Assembly: GCA_951230915.1 (NCBI GenBank)
Contig: OX579639.1
Location: 22,258,001-22,322,000 of the forward strand
Origin: Antitrichia curtipendula
Taxonomy: Eukaryota; Streptophyta; Bryopsida; Hypnales; Leucodontaceae
Reading direction: 5' to 3'
DNA: 64,000 nt
Positions 22,215 to 33,120 of the stretch are shown here, piece after piece (position 1 is the first letter of the stretch; each line of letters begins with the position of its first letter). The translations under genes and the position numbers were made by a program. Under the pieces are notes generated by a model, which had not been told where the DNA came from, did no database searches, and worked only from the letters and a program-made list of their open reading frames with translations.

Positions 22215-25200
22215 ATGGCGCCAAGATTGAGACCGTTTGGGATGAGGACCAGGCGCAGGGACTTGGACCCGCAGCGAATCCGCCTGTCGGGGTGTTTTCT
22301 GCTCACGATTGGGTTGCTGTTTGTTGGAGTTGCAGGAGATCCCTTTCGACCCTCGCTTGAATTAGGACCGGAGAAGACAGAGACCCATGGTCGAAGATTA
22401 CTGGTACGTAACTAAGCAGCTTCGCCATGTCTTGCGGTGTAACCACATTCCGCGCACGGTGATCTGAACGATGACTTCAAATTAGCAGGAGGCAGGCAGA
22501 AAACCACTCCCTTAGCTCCTTTCCGGCCTCTGTTCTGACACTCGGTCTCCCGTGATCTGCTTCTTCAATATCAGATTGTAACGTCCTCGTAGAAAACTAG
22601 AAATTATCCTCGAGAGGTAACTCAAATCTGGATCCTGGCCATGGAATAGTGCATCCTTCAGGTCTTTCACAACCCAGCCAGGATCCGGATTTGAGTTCAT
22701 ACCGATTGTGGAACTACTTTTGCTGAGTGGCATTAATTTGCTCTATTATATTTCTGGATCAGTGAAACATATGTTCCCCTCAGCAACATGGTGAGGCCAG
22801 GTGAGATGAGTTCAACTGCTTAAGACTTATGGTCTTGGTGACTGACCTTGCAATTGGGATTGATCCTCGTGACAGGCCGTGAACTTTACGCGAAGCGTTG
22901 TGGAAGATGGCGAGGCGCTACTCCTCATTAAGGCGGCGATAACAACAGATCCTTTCAACGTCACGTACTGGTGGAAACGGCAAGGGGCTGGAAATACTTT
23001 GAATCCGTGCAGGATGAGAAATTACACGGCGAGTTACTGGCCCGGGATCAACTGCACGAACAGGAGAGTCTCGTCCATCAACCTGGCCAACATGAGCTTG
23101 ACAGGAACCTTGAGCCCCGATTTAGGCGCTCTCACGTTTTTGAAGAGCGTCGACTTGTCGTACAATCTCTTCACGGGCCCGATTCCAAACGAGCTCACAT
23201 CGGCGGCCGGGTTAGTGACTCTGAATCTCGGGAACAATCGCCTGGATGGCGCGTTGCCAATCGGAAATTGGACCAACCTCACTTCGCTCGTCGTGTCAAA
23301 CAATCGGCTCTCTGGAGAGATCCCAACCTCGATTGGCAACCTGCAATTTTTGAAAACGCTCAACATGTCGAACAACAACCTTGCTGGCGCGATCCCGGCG
23401 GAGATTAATCAGTGCACGAGACTGAACCGAGTGGACTTGAGCAGGAATGGGCTTCAGGGGACTGTTCCTTTCCAGGATATGAGTGATTTGACGGTGCTTC
23501 ATTTACAGGAGAATCAACTGACTGGAGATTTTGTCTCACGGCTGGATACTCTACCTCGACTGGAAGATCTGGATTTGTCGAACAACTACCTGACTGGAAG
23601 CATTCCGGCGACAATCTCAAATCTCCCTCTGCGAACTCAGCTCTCTCTAGGCCGTAACAACCTCACTGGATTCATCCCCAACACGATCGGGAAGTTTTCG
23701 CTATTGCTGAAGATGAATCTTTCCGCTAATGCATTTATTGGGATATTGCCTGACAATATCAGCTCCTGTGTGTCGCTTCAAGAGCTTGATTTATCCACCA
23801 ACTATCTGACAGGACTGCTCCCGGGTATGCCGCTCGCCACCCTCGCCAACTTGGTGGTATTTAACGTCTCCACAAATAAGTTCGGAGGAGGTCTCCCCCT
23901 GTTTATTGACCTGAAGAACTTGAAAGTGTTCGATGCCTCCTACAACAATATCAAGGGTCGAATTCCTGACCATTTCGTCAATTACACCGCCTTGACGTAT
24001 CTCAGTGTCTCATATAATCATCTCGTCGGCGAGGTGCCATATTTTGTGGAACATGACGATGTGAACATCCGCAGCTTCGCTCACAATCTCGTGTGCGGGG
24101 AGAGGGTGAACAAAACATGCGACCCGGGCAATCACCACTCTACGGTCATTTCAATTGCAGTGGGAAGCGCAGTCGCGTTCCTGCTGCTCTGCATGGTCAC
24201 GTTCTTCTGCTGCTCCAGATACTTGCGGCAAGAGAAGGAGCAGAAAAAATTTGTATCGGTCTCCGCCGAGCTGGAATTGAAGCTCACTCCGGAGGAGATC
24301 TTGCGCGCCACTCAAAACTTCAACGAGAAAAGCAAGATCGGCGAGGACAGCATGAGCAACGTGTACAGAGGCGTACTTCCGGACAACACCTCGGTAGCTG
24401 TGAAGAAGCTCGCTGTCAGAATCGTAAACGAAGGCACAGAGAAGGTTTTTGCAGAAGCATTCGAAACTCTGAGTCATATCCGACACTGGTCGCTCGTCAA
24501 GGTGCTCGGCTATTGTTGCAGCACGGACGTCACGGCATTGGTGATGGAGTACATGCCGAACGGGAATTTAAACAACGTCATGTACCCGCAGCACAAGGAC
24601 ACAGAAGTCGTGAAAGAATTCAGTTGGTACCACCGATTCAACACCGCCATCGGAGTTGCCGAAGGATTGAAATACCTCCACCATGAATGCTCCACTCCCA
24701 CTGTCCATGGCGACTTGAAGCCGAGTAACGTTCTGTTCAACACCTTCATGGAAGCGAGGATTACCGATTTTGCCGTCGCTAAGATTTTAGGTGATCAAGG
24801 AGTAAAAGGCAGAGAAGCGGGTGGTTCGAATGACTACAAGGCTCCAGGTAGACAATTCATATCTCCTACCAACACGCCATCAATGCAAGTCGTTCTCTTG
24901 GATGGAATAATCAAACGATTTACGTTGAATTTACGGAATCGACATTTTAACGCTATTCGATTTCAGCAATAATTTGAACGAATTCGAGTCTTGGTATGTG
25001 TACTCACTGTTTGAAAACAGAGTCGAAGAAAACGTGGTGTTAAGCTATCGAAACATAACGAACCCCGGAATATACCGATTTCCAGTAACTAAGATTTTCA
25101 TGGTCTCGCTTCCACAGAATCTGTGAATCTGGAGGGCTGTACGATCAAGGGTGATGTGTACACATTTGGGATTCTATTGCTGGAAATGATTTCGGGACGG

Positions 25201-25665
25201 AGTCCACAGTCTCTTGAAGCGGGAGTGAGCTTACCAGATTGGATCCGATCGACACTCTCGGATTCCAAAGCGCTGGAGAATATCCTCGATCCAGTTCTGA
25301 GGAACGAACTCGACGCCAACCAACAGAAGATGTCGATGGCGCTGGGAGTGGCACTTCTTTGCACACGTGAGCAGCCGCAAGAGCGGCCCTACATTACCGA
25401 GGTTCTCAAGATGTTGAACCACATCACGACGAGACCTCATGACGAGACCAAGGGCTCCATGCGGTTTAAGAGCAGTCCAAGCACGCATCAAAGAAACGAG
25501 GAGATCAGACACGAAGTGCCGGGCATTGAAATCACGCCATCTCCTCCGACCACTCCGGGCACTCCCCCGACTCCACCACACGCGCTGGCGGTGCAAAATG
25601 GGTTGCATACACTACCTCATAACCCCTCGCTCTCAGCATGGACTCCATCACCGGAAAATCGATGA
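22215..25665 (+). CDS. LRR receptor-like protein kinase with degenerate (HGD/DFA) kinase domain, 3 exons
   Basis: Exons are 22215-22403, 22876-24847 and 25118-25665. All junctions are GT/AG and keep frame, giving 902 residues. Exon 1 carries the start (ACC-ATGG context) and signal peptide (hydrophobic about 26-40). Exon 2 encodes an LRRNT region, about 14 leucine-rich repeats with many N-glycosylation sequons, a transmembrane helix (about 486-510) and most of the kinase. The kinase keeps K573 and catalytic D676 in HGDLKPSN. However, the glycine loop reads IGEDSMSNVY (two of three glycines lost), HRD is HGD, and DFG is DFA at 694-696. Splicing to exon 3 rebuilds YKAPE. The tail is Pro/Thr-rich. 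It is likely a plasma-membrane receptor, non-RD and possibly a weak kinase or pseudokinase. The ligand is unknown. Confidence 0.88.
22619..22697. repeat. 20-bp inverted repeat (hairpin) in intron 1 of the LRR kinase gene
   Basis: Arms 22619-22638 and 22678-22697 are complementary over 20 bp with one mismatch around a 39-bp loop; each contains GGATCC. It lies wholly within intron 1. It could be the relic of a foldback element or simply form RNA secondary structure. Confidence 0.75.
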
Positions 25666-25744
25666 GCAGGCAAGCAACCGCAACCTTTCCTTCTCCAATC
25701 GTACAGTTCCGCCTGAGGTCGTTTCCTGCATTCATCTCTGCTGT

Positions 25745-26105
25745 TCGGATTATAAGCTCGTTTCTACGCCTGCGAATTAGACATGACTCTGATACTGTCT
25801 CTGCTTTCAACACCTGCCCTCTGATCGCTACTGTCAAGCACTCTCTTTCTTTCCCAGTCGTTCATTTCAACCAGAGCTCCCGTTCTCAAATTATACCTGC
25901 ACTTAGGGTTACAAGCTCGTTTTCTGAGCCTGCAAATGAGACATAACTCTGATATTGTCTGTGCTTCCAAAACTTGTCCTCTTATCTCTATAGGCAAGCA
26001 CTCCCTTTCTTCTTCAGTAGCTCTCCGTCGTTCATGTCTCGCTTTCTGCAATTCCCATCTGCTGCTAGGTTGTTTCAAGCTCGTATCCTAAGCCTGCAAA
26101 ATAGA
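25745..26105. repeat. About 160-bp tandem repeat, 2.2 copies, in the 3' flank of the LRR kinase gene
   Basis: The block starting AAGCTCGT-TCT-GCCTGC recurs at about 25754, 25913 and 26077 (spacing 159 and 164 bp). The shared interior includes GACAT-ACTCTGATA-TGTCT and GCAAGCACTC-CTTTCTT. It begins about 80 bp after the stop codon, so it probably lies in the 3' UTR. Confidence 0.75.
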
Positions 26106-26744
26106 CGTGATATGCACTAATACTTGAAAAAATAGTCATAGTAATCGCCAGAATTAATCGCCAGAATTAAAATGTCTTCTATGAGAGCAATGCTAATAAA
26201 AAACTATATTAGTGTCTCGCAACAACTGAACTAAGCATCATACACTTCATTTGAATTCGACATGATTTTGGTGCTCTCTATAAGCTACTAACCCTAATAC
26301 TGACTGCAGCTTGATTCCTTGACGAAACACGTGAAGGCCAAGCCGTGGACGGGAACGCAAACATTCAACATTCTTCTTCAATTTAGATGATTATAGAAAC
26401 TATTAAACCTCAGTGTGCAATGTCGTAGTCGATGATTTGCGCCACAGCTGTTGAATAAGAATACATTCAAAGAAGATCGAGCAAATGATCGGAGTAATGG
26501 ACTAGATTGAGAGCTGGTAGAGAATAACTTCTGCAAATTTAAAGCCTTACGACGTTGTAGATATGAGCACGCAGAGTCAGTGGACAGCGTAATGTATCAA
26601 CACCGCTTACGCTGGTGCTGATGGTTTAGGGTTTGCCTGAGATCAAGTGAGCAACGGTGTCCATTGAATGCGGAATATCTTTATTTACAAATACGGAGCA
26701 GAAAATGCACGAGGGAAATGATGCTCACTACGAGTTCAAATCAA
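26106..26744. other. Convergent intergenic region between LRR kinase and BASS-like gene
   Basis: Two genes converge here. The sequence is moderately AT-rich, without a frame or repeat that I can support. It presumably holds both 3' UTRs. Confidence 0.4.
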
Positions 26745-29277
26745 TCAAGGATGTTTGTGTTTGGACCAATGTATTACCAAGCCAAACGCCATCAACGACA
26801 TGATCACAACCTGCGTGGGAATCCGAGGACGAGAGTTAGGGTTACAGTTTTCTGTAAGGTAGCGGCGTCGAATTACGCCGCTGCAAAATCTTGCTTGATG
26901 AGTACATACTGTTTTTGAGAATGTAAATCCGCAGAACATTAGACAATCTTGCTTGATGAGTACATTTTTTTTTTTTGAGAATGTGACCTAGCAAAATATT
27001 AGACTGTCTAATGTTGGTTTAGGTCATCTTACCAATAATATTGTAACCCTCATACAAGTCAAAAAATTTATGGGAGGTTTATGCTATCTCAAAAGAATAG
27101 GATTATGACTCTAGACCACCCTCTTTTACAATTGCGTTGTGCTATGTGGCTATGAAAGTGATAAGAAGTAAATAATGCTTTGTTCTTTTGCAATTGAATG
27201 ATGTCTAATTTGTGTCAAAAAAATAAAAATAAATTTTTTTTGAATCCTCTTTAATTGACTTACAAGAATGTTTCATAATGTGATCATTCTATTAATAGTG
27301 ACTATATTTAGTGCTCACAGTTTTGCTTTCAAAGGCAATTACTTTAGACCTAGAAACAAAAATTGGCAATGCTGAGAAGTATAAGAATAAGAAATCTTCA
27401 TACATGATTGATGCAATTAGATAGAAACTTACAGATATGGCAGAAGGTAGACCAACATGTGGATTTAGAAAGAATTTGTTTGCCAATGCGAGACCTAGTA
27501 AACTACTTTGCATCCCTGTAATACCATGAAAATGTATTTCATAAGCAACTATAGCTAAGCTTCTAAGTTTCACTCACAAAGATATTGCGGCTTGTCTTAA
27601 CATTATAAAAGTCTCTTATCAATTGTTGCAACACCAATAAGTATTTCAACATTCAAATTTGGGATAATGAATACAATGCTTCAAGATGATGTTCATTCAT
27701 ATTACTTTTTATTCATCCAAAGTAATGCCTAAATCTTTGAGCAACCTTTCTTTTAGACAAATTTGGTGAAACTAAAAAAATACAATACCGACTTTAAACA
27801 CAAATTTAAAAAAATGATATGGGTGTAAAAGAATTAATGTACACCAATTAATATTAAAATGACAATAATTAAGTATATTTGTTAATGTATTTATTTATTT
27901 TTAAGTATTAAAAAGCCATTAAAAATGATAACCAATGAGGAGGGACTTTTGTGATGAAGTGATTAGAAAACTCTAGCTCATACTTGTTTCAAAGGAGATG
28001 GTTCTTGCAAGGGCAATAAGGTCCGTTGCTCTCAAAAACATCATCTCCATTACTTTGTAGCCAACAAAGAAGGCCGCTATGTGAAATGGTACAATATACA
28101 AAAGAATTTGAAGCCCAAATACTGAACGGATGGCATTAATGCTAATTGCCAAAGGCGAGCCAACACAACAAGTTGTCAAAAGAAACAACAAAGGCAAGTA
28201 AGGGCATATCAAGCTTGTCACTTGGGGTACAAATTTGCACAAAAACAAGAACTTCTTTAGCTTCCATGATCATGGCTCTAGGTCAATTCTAAATGTCTAC
28301 TTTTTGAGACCATGCAAGAGCATCTCCATTTGTGGTACTACTAGAATGGAGCTTGTTGCAATATAACAACACCAAAAAGGTTTTCTTAAGATGCAAGGTT
28401 TCCATGAGAAGATGTTTGGATGTCATGGGACTCTAGCAAAACTAATTGAATGAAAAATTATGTGGATGAATACATGACGAATGAAAGCAAGATACAATTT
28501 GTATTTAATATAAAATATAAAAATAAAGTTATATTTATGTCTGCGTATGAAAACATGTCTGCAAATTTATAAAGTGCTATTAGTAAAGATTTTAGAAAAG
28601 AATTAATATAAACTGTGAACTAGATTATCCAAATGCCACAATTTTTGGTGCGTTGTAACTTCTTTTCACTTGCCAACCAAAAAATATGAACGGTCTAATA
28701 ATAGTAATTGAACACAATAGCAAAAAATGGCAGTTTGGGGATACCTAGCTTAAGTGGAAGTATTGGTAGTTCAACTTGGAGCAATTATAAAATATGAGGC
28801 GTCAATGGAGCCAATTATATCCATGTCAATAATGAATTTACTACTACCTCTGTTTCAAAAAAGACATGTGTTTCCTTTGTAAATTTGTTATACAAAAGAA
28901 ACACAAGTCTTTTTCAGAAACAGAGGGAATATTATTCAACTCACCTACTAGGGTCAACCCAAATTATGCTTAATACAAAATAGATGCAAAGTCTATGAGA
29001 ATGAATGATAACATACATGTTGAAGAAGAGGCCACCAACAATAGGAGCCACCACAATTTTGGTAATGTTGGTGATCATACCAACGAGATCAATAGGCAAG
29101 CGTTTCCCTAAGAGCCACAAGGTGAGCAAAGGAATGACTCCCACAGCCAAAGCAGTCGACAGAGCAGTCAACAATGCTCAACAGCGCTAGACTTGGGTCT
29201 GTGAGAAACATTGCGTAGTTTGATAATTGGGCTCCGCTAACACACGCACAAAGTATCAATCCATAACATGCCAAAAG

Positions 29278-29690
29278 CAACGCCAAACACTTAACTCCAA
29301 AAGCAGTGTTCGGGAAATACCCAACTGCTAGTTCAAAGTTAGTCAATGGAATTGGGAAAAAAACCTAGTTGCAATTTGAAAACATCGTCCAAAAAAACAA
29401 TGAAAAAATCTATAAAATTTCTAATATTCAAAGTAAAAAATAGAGAAAATAACCGAACCCGGTTCAGTATGGGACTTAAGAGTAAAAATAGCTGGTAAAG
29501 CTCAAAAAATTATCCCGAACACTGCTCCATAGTCCAAAAATGTCAACTCGGTTCAACTGCAAAATCATGCAATGCCATCACCGACGCCAAACACACTTCA
29601 ACTCATATCAACTCCAAAGTCCAGAAACGTTAACTCAGTTCAACTGCAAAATCGTGCAGTGCCATCAAATTTTGTGACGTAATGGTGCGA
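29278..29690. repeat. About 80-bp tandem duplication inside the BASS-like gene, one copy carrying a hAT MITE
   Basis: The blocks ACGCCAAACAC-TT-AACTC, then AACTCCAAA, then GTTCAACTGCAAAATC-TGCA-TGCCATCA occur twice, around 29280-29580 and 29583-29670. The first copy is split by the element at 29304-29524. The second shows the uninterrupted sequence AACTCCAAAGTCC. Confidence 0.65.
29304..29524. mobile_element. 221-bp hAT-like MITE, copy 2
   Basis: The termini CAGTGTTCGGGA and TCCCGAACACTG are perfect 12-bp inverted repeats. The flanks TCCAAAAG and CTCCATAG resemble a decayed 8-bp duplication. The interior is shared with 10799-11025. The insertion is in the intron just upstream (in gene sense) of a BASS-like exon, 14 bp from the inferred acceptor. 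Confidence 0.82.
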
Positions 29691-30152
29691 TGATTCAATC
29701 ACATACACTGATAAGGTGAGTTGAGTGAGACTCATTTAAGAGACAGTTTCCTCGGACAAAATTTTGCTACTGCAGCACGCCTTACAAGTACTTTTTGTCA
29801 CCCGTTGAAGATCGTACTGCTCATTGAGATTGAGAACTGAGAAGTGAGAACCAAAGTTCAATTTTTTGTTGTTCACGTACCTATTGCATCTGGTACTCTG
29901 GTAGGTGAAGAAACTGGACTGCAATGGTGGCGACGATCACGCCTAGGAGTGGCTTCAAAATGTACTGACCAGCCAAACCCAGAGCTATCGGTCCAGGTCG
30001 TTCAAACGCGTGTTTGAAGTCCTCAATGCTCAAGTTCACACCCACTGCAAACATCAGGAACCCCAGCGCAGGTGCATAGTACCTGTAGATTCAAGGGAAA
30101 TGACAGACCATGGCAATGAAATTCCGTTTTACTTGTTTCTCAAAAAAATAAA

Positions 30153-30184
30153 ATGAATGAATGAATGAATGAATGAATGAATGA
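30153..30184 (+). repeat. (ATGA)8 microsatellite
   Basis: Eight uninterrupted tetranucleotide units in an intron of the BASS-like gene. Confidence 0.9.
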
Positions 30185-30420
30185 CCATCAGATAATCTTG
30201 ATTGTCAGTAACACCTACTTGCGGGAACCATCACATGCAGCAATAACTTCATTCCGTGAATGTGTAGCGAAAGTCAAGGCCTCGAGGGTAAAGCTCTCAC
30301 TTGGTGGTGAACCACGTGAATGAGGGCGGGTACGAAAGAGCCAGCGCCGTGCTTGCCACTACAGCGTGTGGGATGTAGACATTGACATGTTTCAAAGCGT
30401 ACTCCCAATTCCGTAATCCT

Positions 30421-30540
30421 GTCAACACAACGACCTGCAGCACTCATAACAATTGGTAGTGGGTGTTATTACTATTGTCCTTCAACACAACGACCTGCAG
30501 CACTCATAACAAATGGTAGTGGGTGTTATTACTATTGCCC
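30421..30540. repeat. 60-bp perfect-register tandem duplication at a BASS-like exon boundary
   Basis: Two 60-bp units (TCAACACAACGACCTGCAGC through TATTACTATTG-CC) follow each other with about three differences. The first unit overlaps the acceptor region of the exon 30418-30301 (minus strand). Confidence 0.9.
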
Positions 30541-30564
30541 TTCTGGATTTGATGTGCCTGCATT

Positions 30565-30790
30565 TAAGGTGCGTACCCCTAAACCGCCTAGTACTTTGCC
30601 TGAAAGGAGGTTCCAACGCACCCAGAGAACGCCACATTTGGACGCAGTTATGAAGGGTCAAAGTTTTATTGGTAGATGTTCTAAAATCGTTTCTTCAACG
30701 TAAGTACATATTGATTTTGATTTTGGAGATGTACATAAGAGTGATGATGGCGGCTTTAGGCAAGGGGCAATTTTGGGTGTACCCACCTTA
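30565..30790. mobile_element. Family F MITE in a BASS-like intron
   Basis: The ends TAAGGTGCGTACCCCTAAA and TTTGGGTGTACCCACCTTA are inverted repeats. The interior GAAAGGAGGTTCCAACGCACC and TTTTGGAGATGTACAT match 19502-19833. It lies between the exons ending at 30800 and starting at 30418. Confidence 0.75.
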
Positions 30791-30956
30791 TCTCTGTACC
30801 TGATGAAGGAAAATGGTGGCCACATACATCTGGGACTTTCTCATTATTATATGCAGCTCCAACGCTACAGGAAACTCTCCTGCTAGCCTGCTTTCTTTGT
30901 GGAAGCTCCCTGTCATGACCTATTCTTCCAGCCCATTTCATTTCATCATTGTACAT

Positions 30957-33120
30957 ACAAAGCTACAAACAGCATGAAAATATCCAGCTGACTGCAGACA
31001 ACATTTACGTAGACCAAATATGCAAAATATTGAGCTAACATTACTTTCACACATGTGCCTTGGTGTTAAGTACTCATGGTTGCACAAGGTGGAAGCTCAT
31101 GCAACCAACACATGGATTGCAAATCTTACCAAGAGGCATGGAAGAAGTGCCACTTTGCAGCCACAAACAATGTCCGAACAATAGCCATTATCCTGTAAAT
31201 AACAGAGAGTAAAATCTCGTAAGACTGATATCATTTGATCTTCAGTGCCCTTGGCAGAACATGCACATTCATTCATCTGTAACACAAAAATATCTCATAC
31301 AAACACTTATCATTTTCAATAGCAAACTCTGCTGACGTAGGACTCTTCCTGCCAAACATTCATATATTAAAAGCTCCTGACCATTTCCAATATTCATTTC
31401 ATCAGTTAAGCAGGACAACTTATAAATACCCTACCATTGGTAGATGCAAGGACTCTGGCAAAAACAATGCATGATCTGCCAACCATCAGAGGAGAGATCA
31501 TTTACCATATCAAACATGAGGAGGTGGTAACTGGTAAGATATGCACACCTAAAAGTGTCCAAAATTAGCATTTGGCATAACTCCTGTGATTGAACTGCCT
31601 TCATTTTTATACAGTCTTGCTGGCAAGTGAACAAACATTATTCCAATTCGTTTTAAACTGGGAGTTTGGGGCACCAAATTTTCCAAGAAATGATTACAGG
31701 TGGACCTGAAATTCACCCCAGGCTTATGTTCATAAAATGTACACTTTAGGCAAGAAATATAGAAGCAGCTTTGGGTAAGGATGAAAATTAGGTAGAATAA
31801 CCTTAGTGGGCTTGTGTGAGCTTGCAACAGGTTCAAACAGATCAAGAGCTTAGAGGTAGAGAATTTGGATATTCGTACCCAAATTCAAATGTATTTGTAT
31901 AGGAAGAGGACTTCCCCTCCGCAATGACCTGTTCCAAACTGCTGAAGATGCACTGAACTTATACGTGGAAGCTTCTTGGTATCGAAGACCCAACGAGCTC
32001 CCCAGCGTTGTCATTGTACGGTACAATGTGCGCACTCAAATTTCTGTACTCCAGGCCAAATCTCAATAGTTTAAATCACCTAGTTAACATTCTTGAGTAG
32101 AGATTTCGAGAACAGTCCCAACTAAGAGTTACTTGCAGAAAATTCATACCAAGTCGGAACAAATCGAGCAAATCAAAAGCTGTGAAGTACTCTCACAACG
32201 GCTCATTGGATTGAAAAAACCTGAATTGTTCAAATCGAGCTCAACGTTGCAAAACTAGGTATCACGGATTCTCACACATGCGAATTCAGAGGGCGTCTAA
32301 CGGGGATTCCCCAGAACGTTACGAAACCCTAATTCCAAAGTCTACAATCGTCCGTGAATTTCAGGTTTTCAGGACGATCCAATCATCTAGAACTCCACAA
32401 TTCCCGTACAAAAAAACCCATCCCCCAGCCTGCTTCGTAATGACCCAAAACCATTCCCGATTCGACTCAAAAGCATCGTCCTCACCAACAGAAGATCCTG
32501 GCGAAATTTCACAAAATAACACAAAAGTTTCAAAGATCTTGCAATACAGAGACTGGCATTAGAGAAACATCGTACCGCGAGATCCCTCGGCACCCGAATC
32601 TTCAATCGAAACAACCAACAGCTTGTCGGAATGCGCTCGATCGCCAAACAATCTCCCTCCAATTGCAAAGCTCCTCTTCAGACGGATCCCAGAGCTCGCA
32701 ATTACAGAAGCATTTCTGAACAGATTCGAATCCCTCTTAAACCCCCAGCAACTAATTAAATCCCTGTTTTGATCATTCTTAGAATATGCAACAAACTAGC
32801 AATGTCCCTTGAATTCTGTGAGATTTTGGTCAAACTGCGACTCCGGAAGCTGAGAGGCAATTGTCGTATGAAACGACTCTGGTAGTTTGCAATCTGGCAT
32901 TCTGGCACAGCCTTCAAGAGAGGTTGCATGTGCGCCAGGAGCAGTATGCAACTCACTGGAAGAGTGGCAGCCGCTGCTGAGCAAATGAGCTGGAAGATTC
33001 AAGGCATTTGTCTTTTTCTCTTTCAAACAAAAAGAAGGAAAGCTTCAAGCAGGTGCCTTCTCAGTCCAACGAAGAAGAAGTGAAAGAAGTTTCAAGCACG
33101 AGCGGGCGACACTTTCGGAA
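30957..33120 (-). other. Upstream region of the BASS-like gene, possibly with N-terminal exons
   Basis: The region is GC-richer than true intergenic DNA. Minus-strand segments look like transit-peptide coding: an ATG frame at about 32932-32759, rich in Ser/Arg/Leu, and an adjacent open stretch at 32730-32576 rich in Arg/Ser that ends at a good donor (32575). The two are in different registers, so either an intron or a frameshift separates them. The CT-rich sequence at 33010-33110 (GAAGAAG on the plus strand) resembles a 5' UTR. The exon structure is unresolved. Confidence 0.35.

Larger units (their letters stand above)
26745..30956 (-). pseudogene. Plastid bile acid:sodium symporter family (BASS5-like) gene with a frameshift
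   Basis: Exons read on the minus strand: 30956-30800 (start of coding uncertain), 30418-30301 (NVYIPHAVVAS, PPSFTWF), 30082-29897 or -29881 (YYAPALGFLMFAVGVN), 29289-29017 (VSGAQLSNYA), 28251-27984 (TTCCVGSPLAISIN), 27515-27433 (MQSSLLGLALANKFF) and 26810-26745 (VVIMSLMAFGLV, TGA). Most junction phases agree. This is the 9-10-helix BASS fold of chloroplast-envelope organic-anion carriers. Damage: in the 29289-29017 exon the frame breaks near 29170, where two bases are missing between LSIV and TALSTALAVG. The preceding exon reads TAG just before its strongest donor, so only a weaker donor (29896) avoids it. A hAT MITE sits 14 bp from the putative acceptor. It is probably a recent pseudogene unless these are assembly errors. 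Confidence 0.7.

Noticed and set aside
22971..23408. Alternative-frame ORFs inside the LRR kinase and KCS genes
   Set aside because: They are shadows of strongly coding GC-rich exons.
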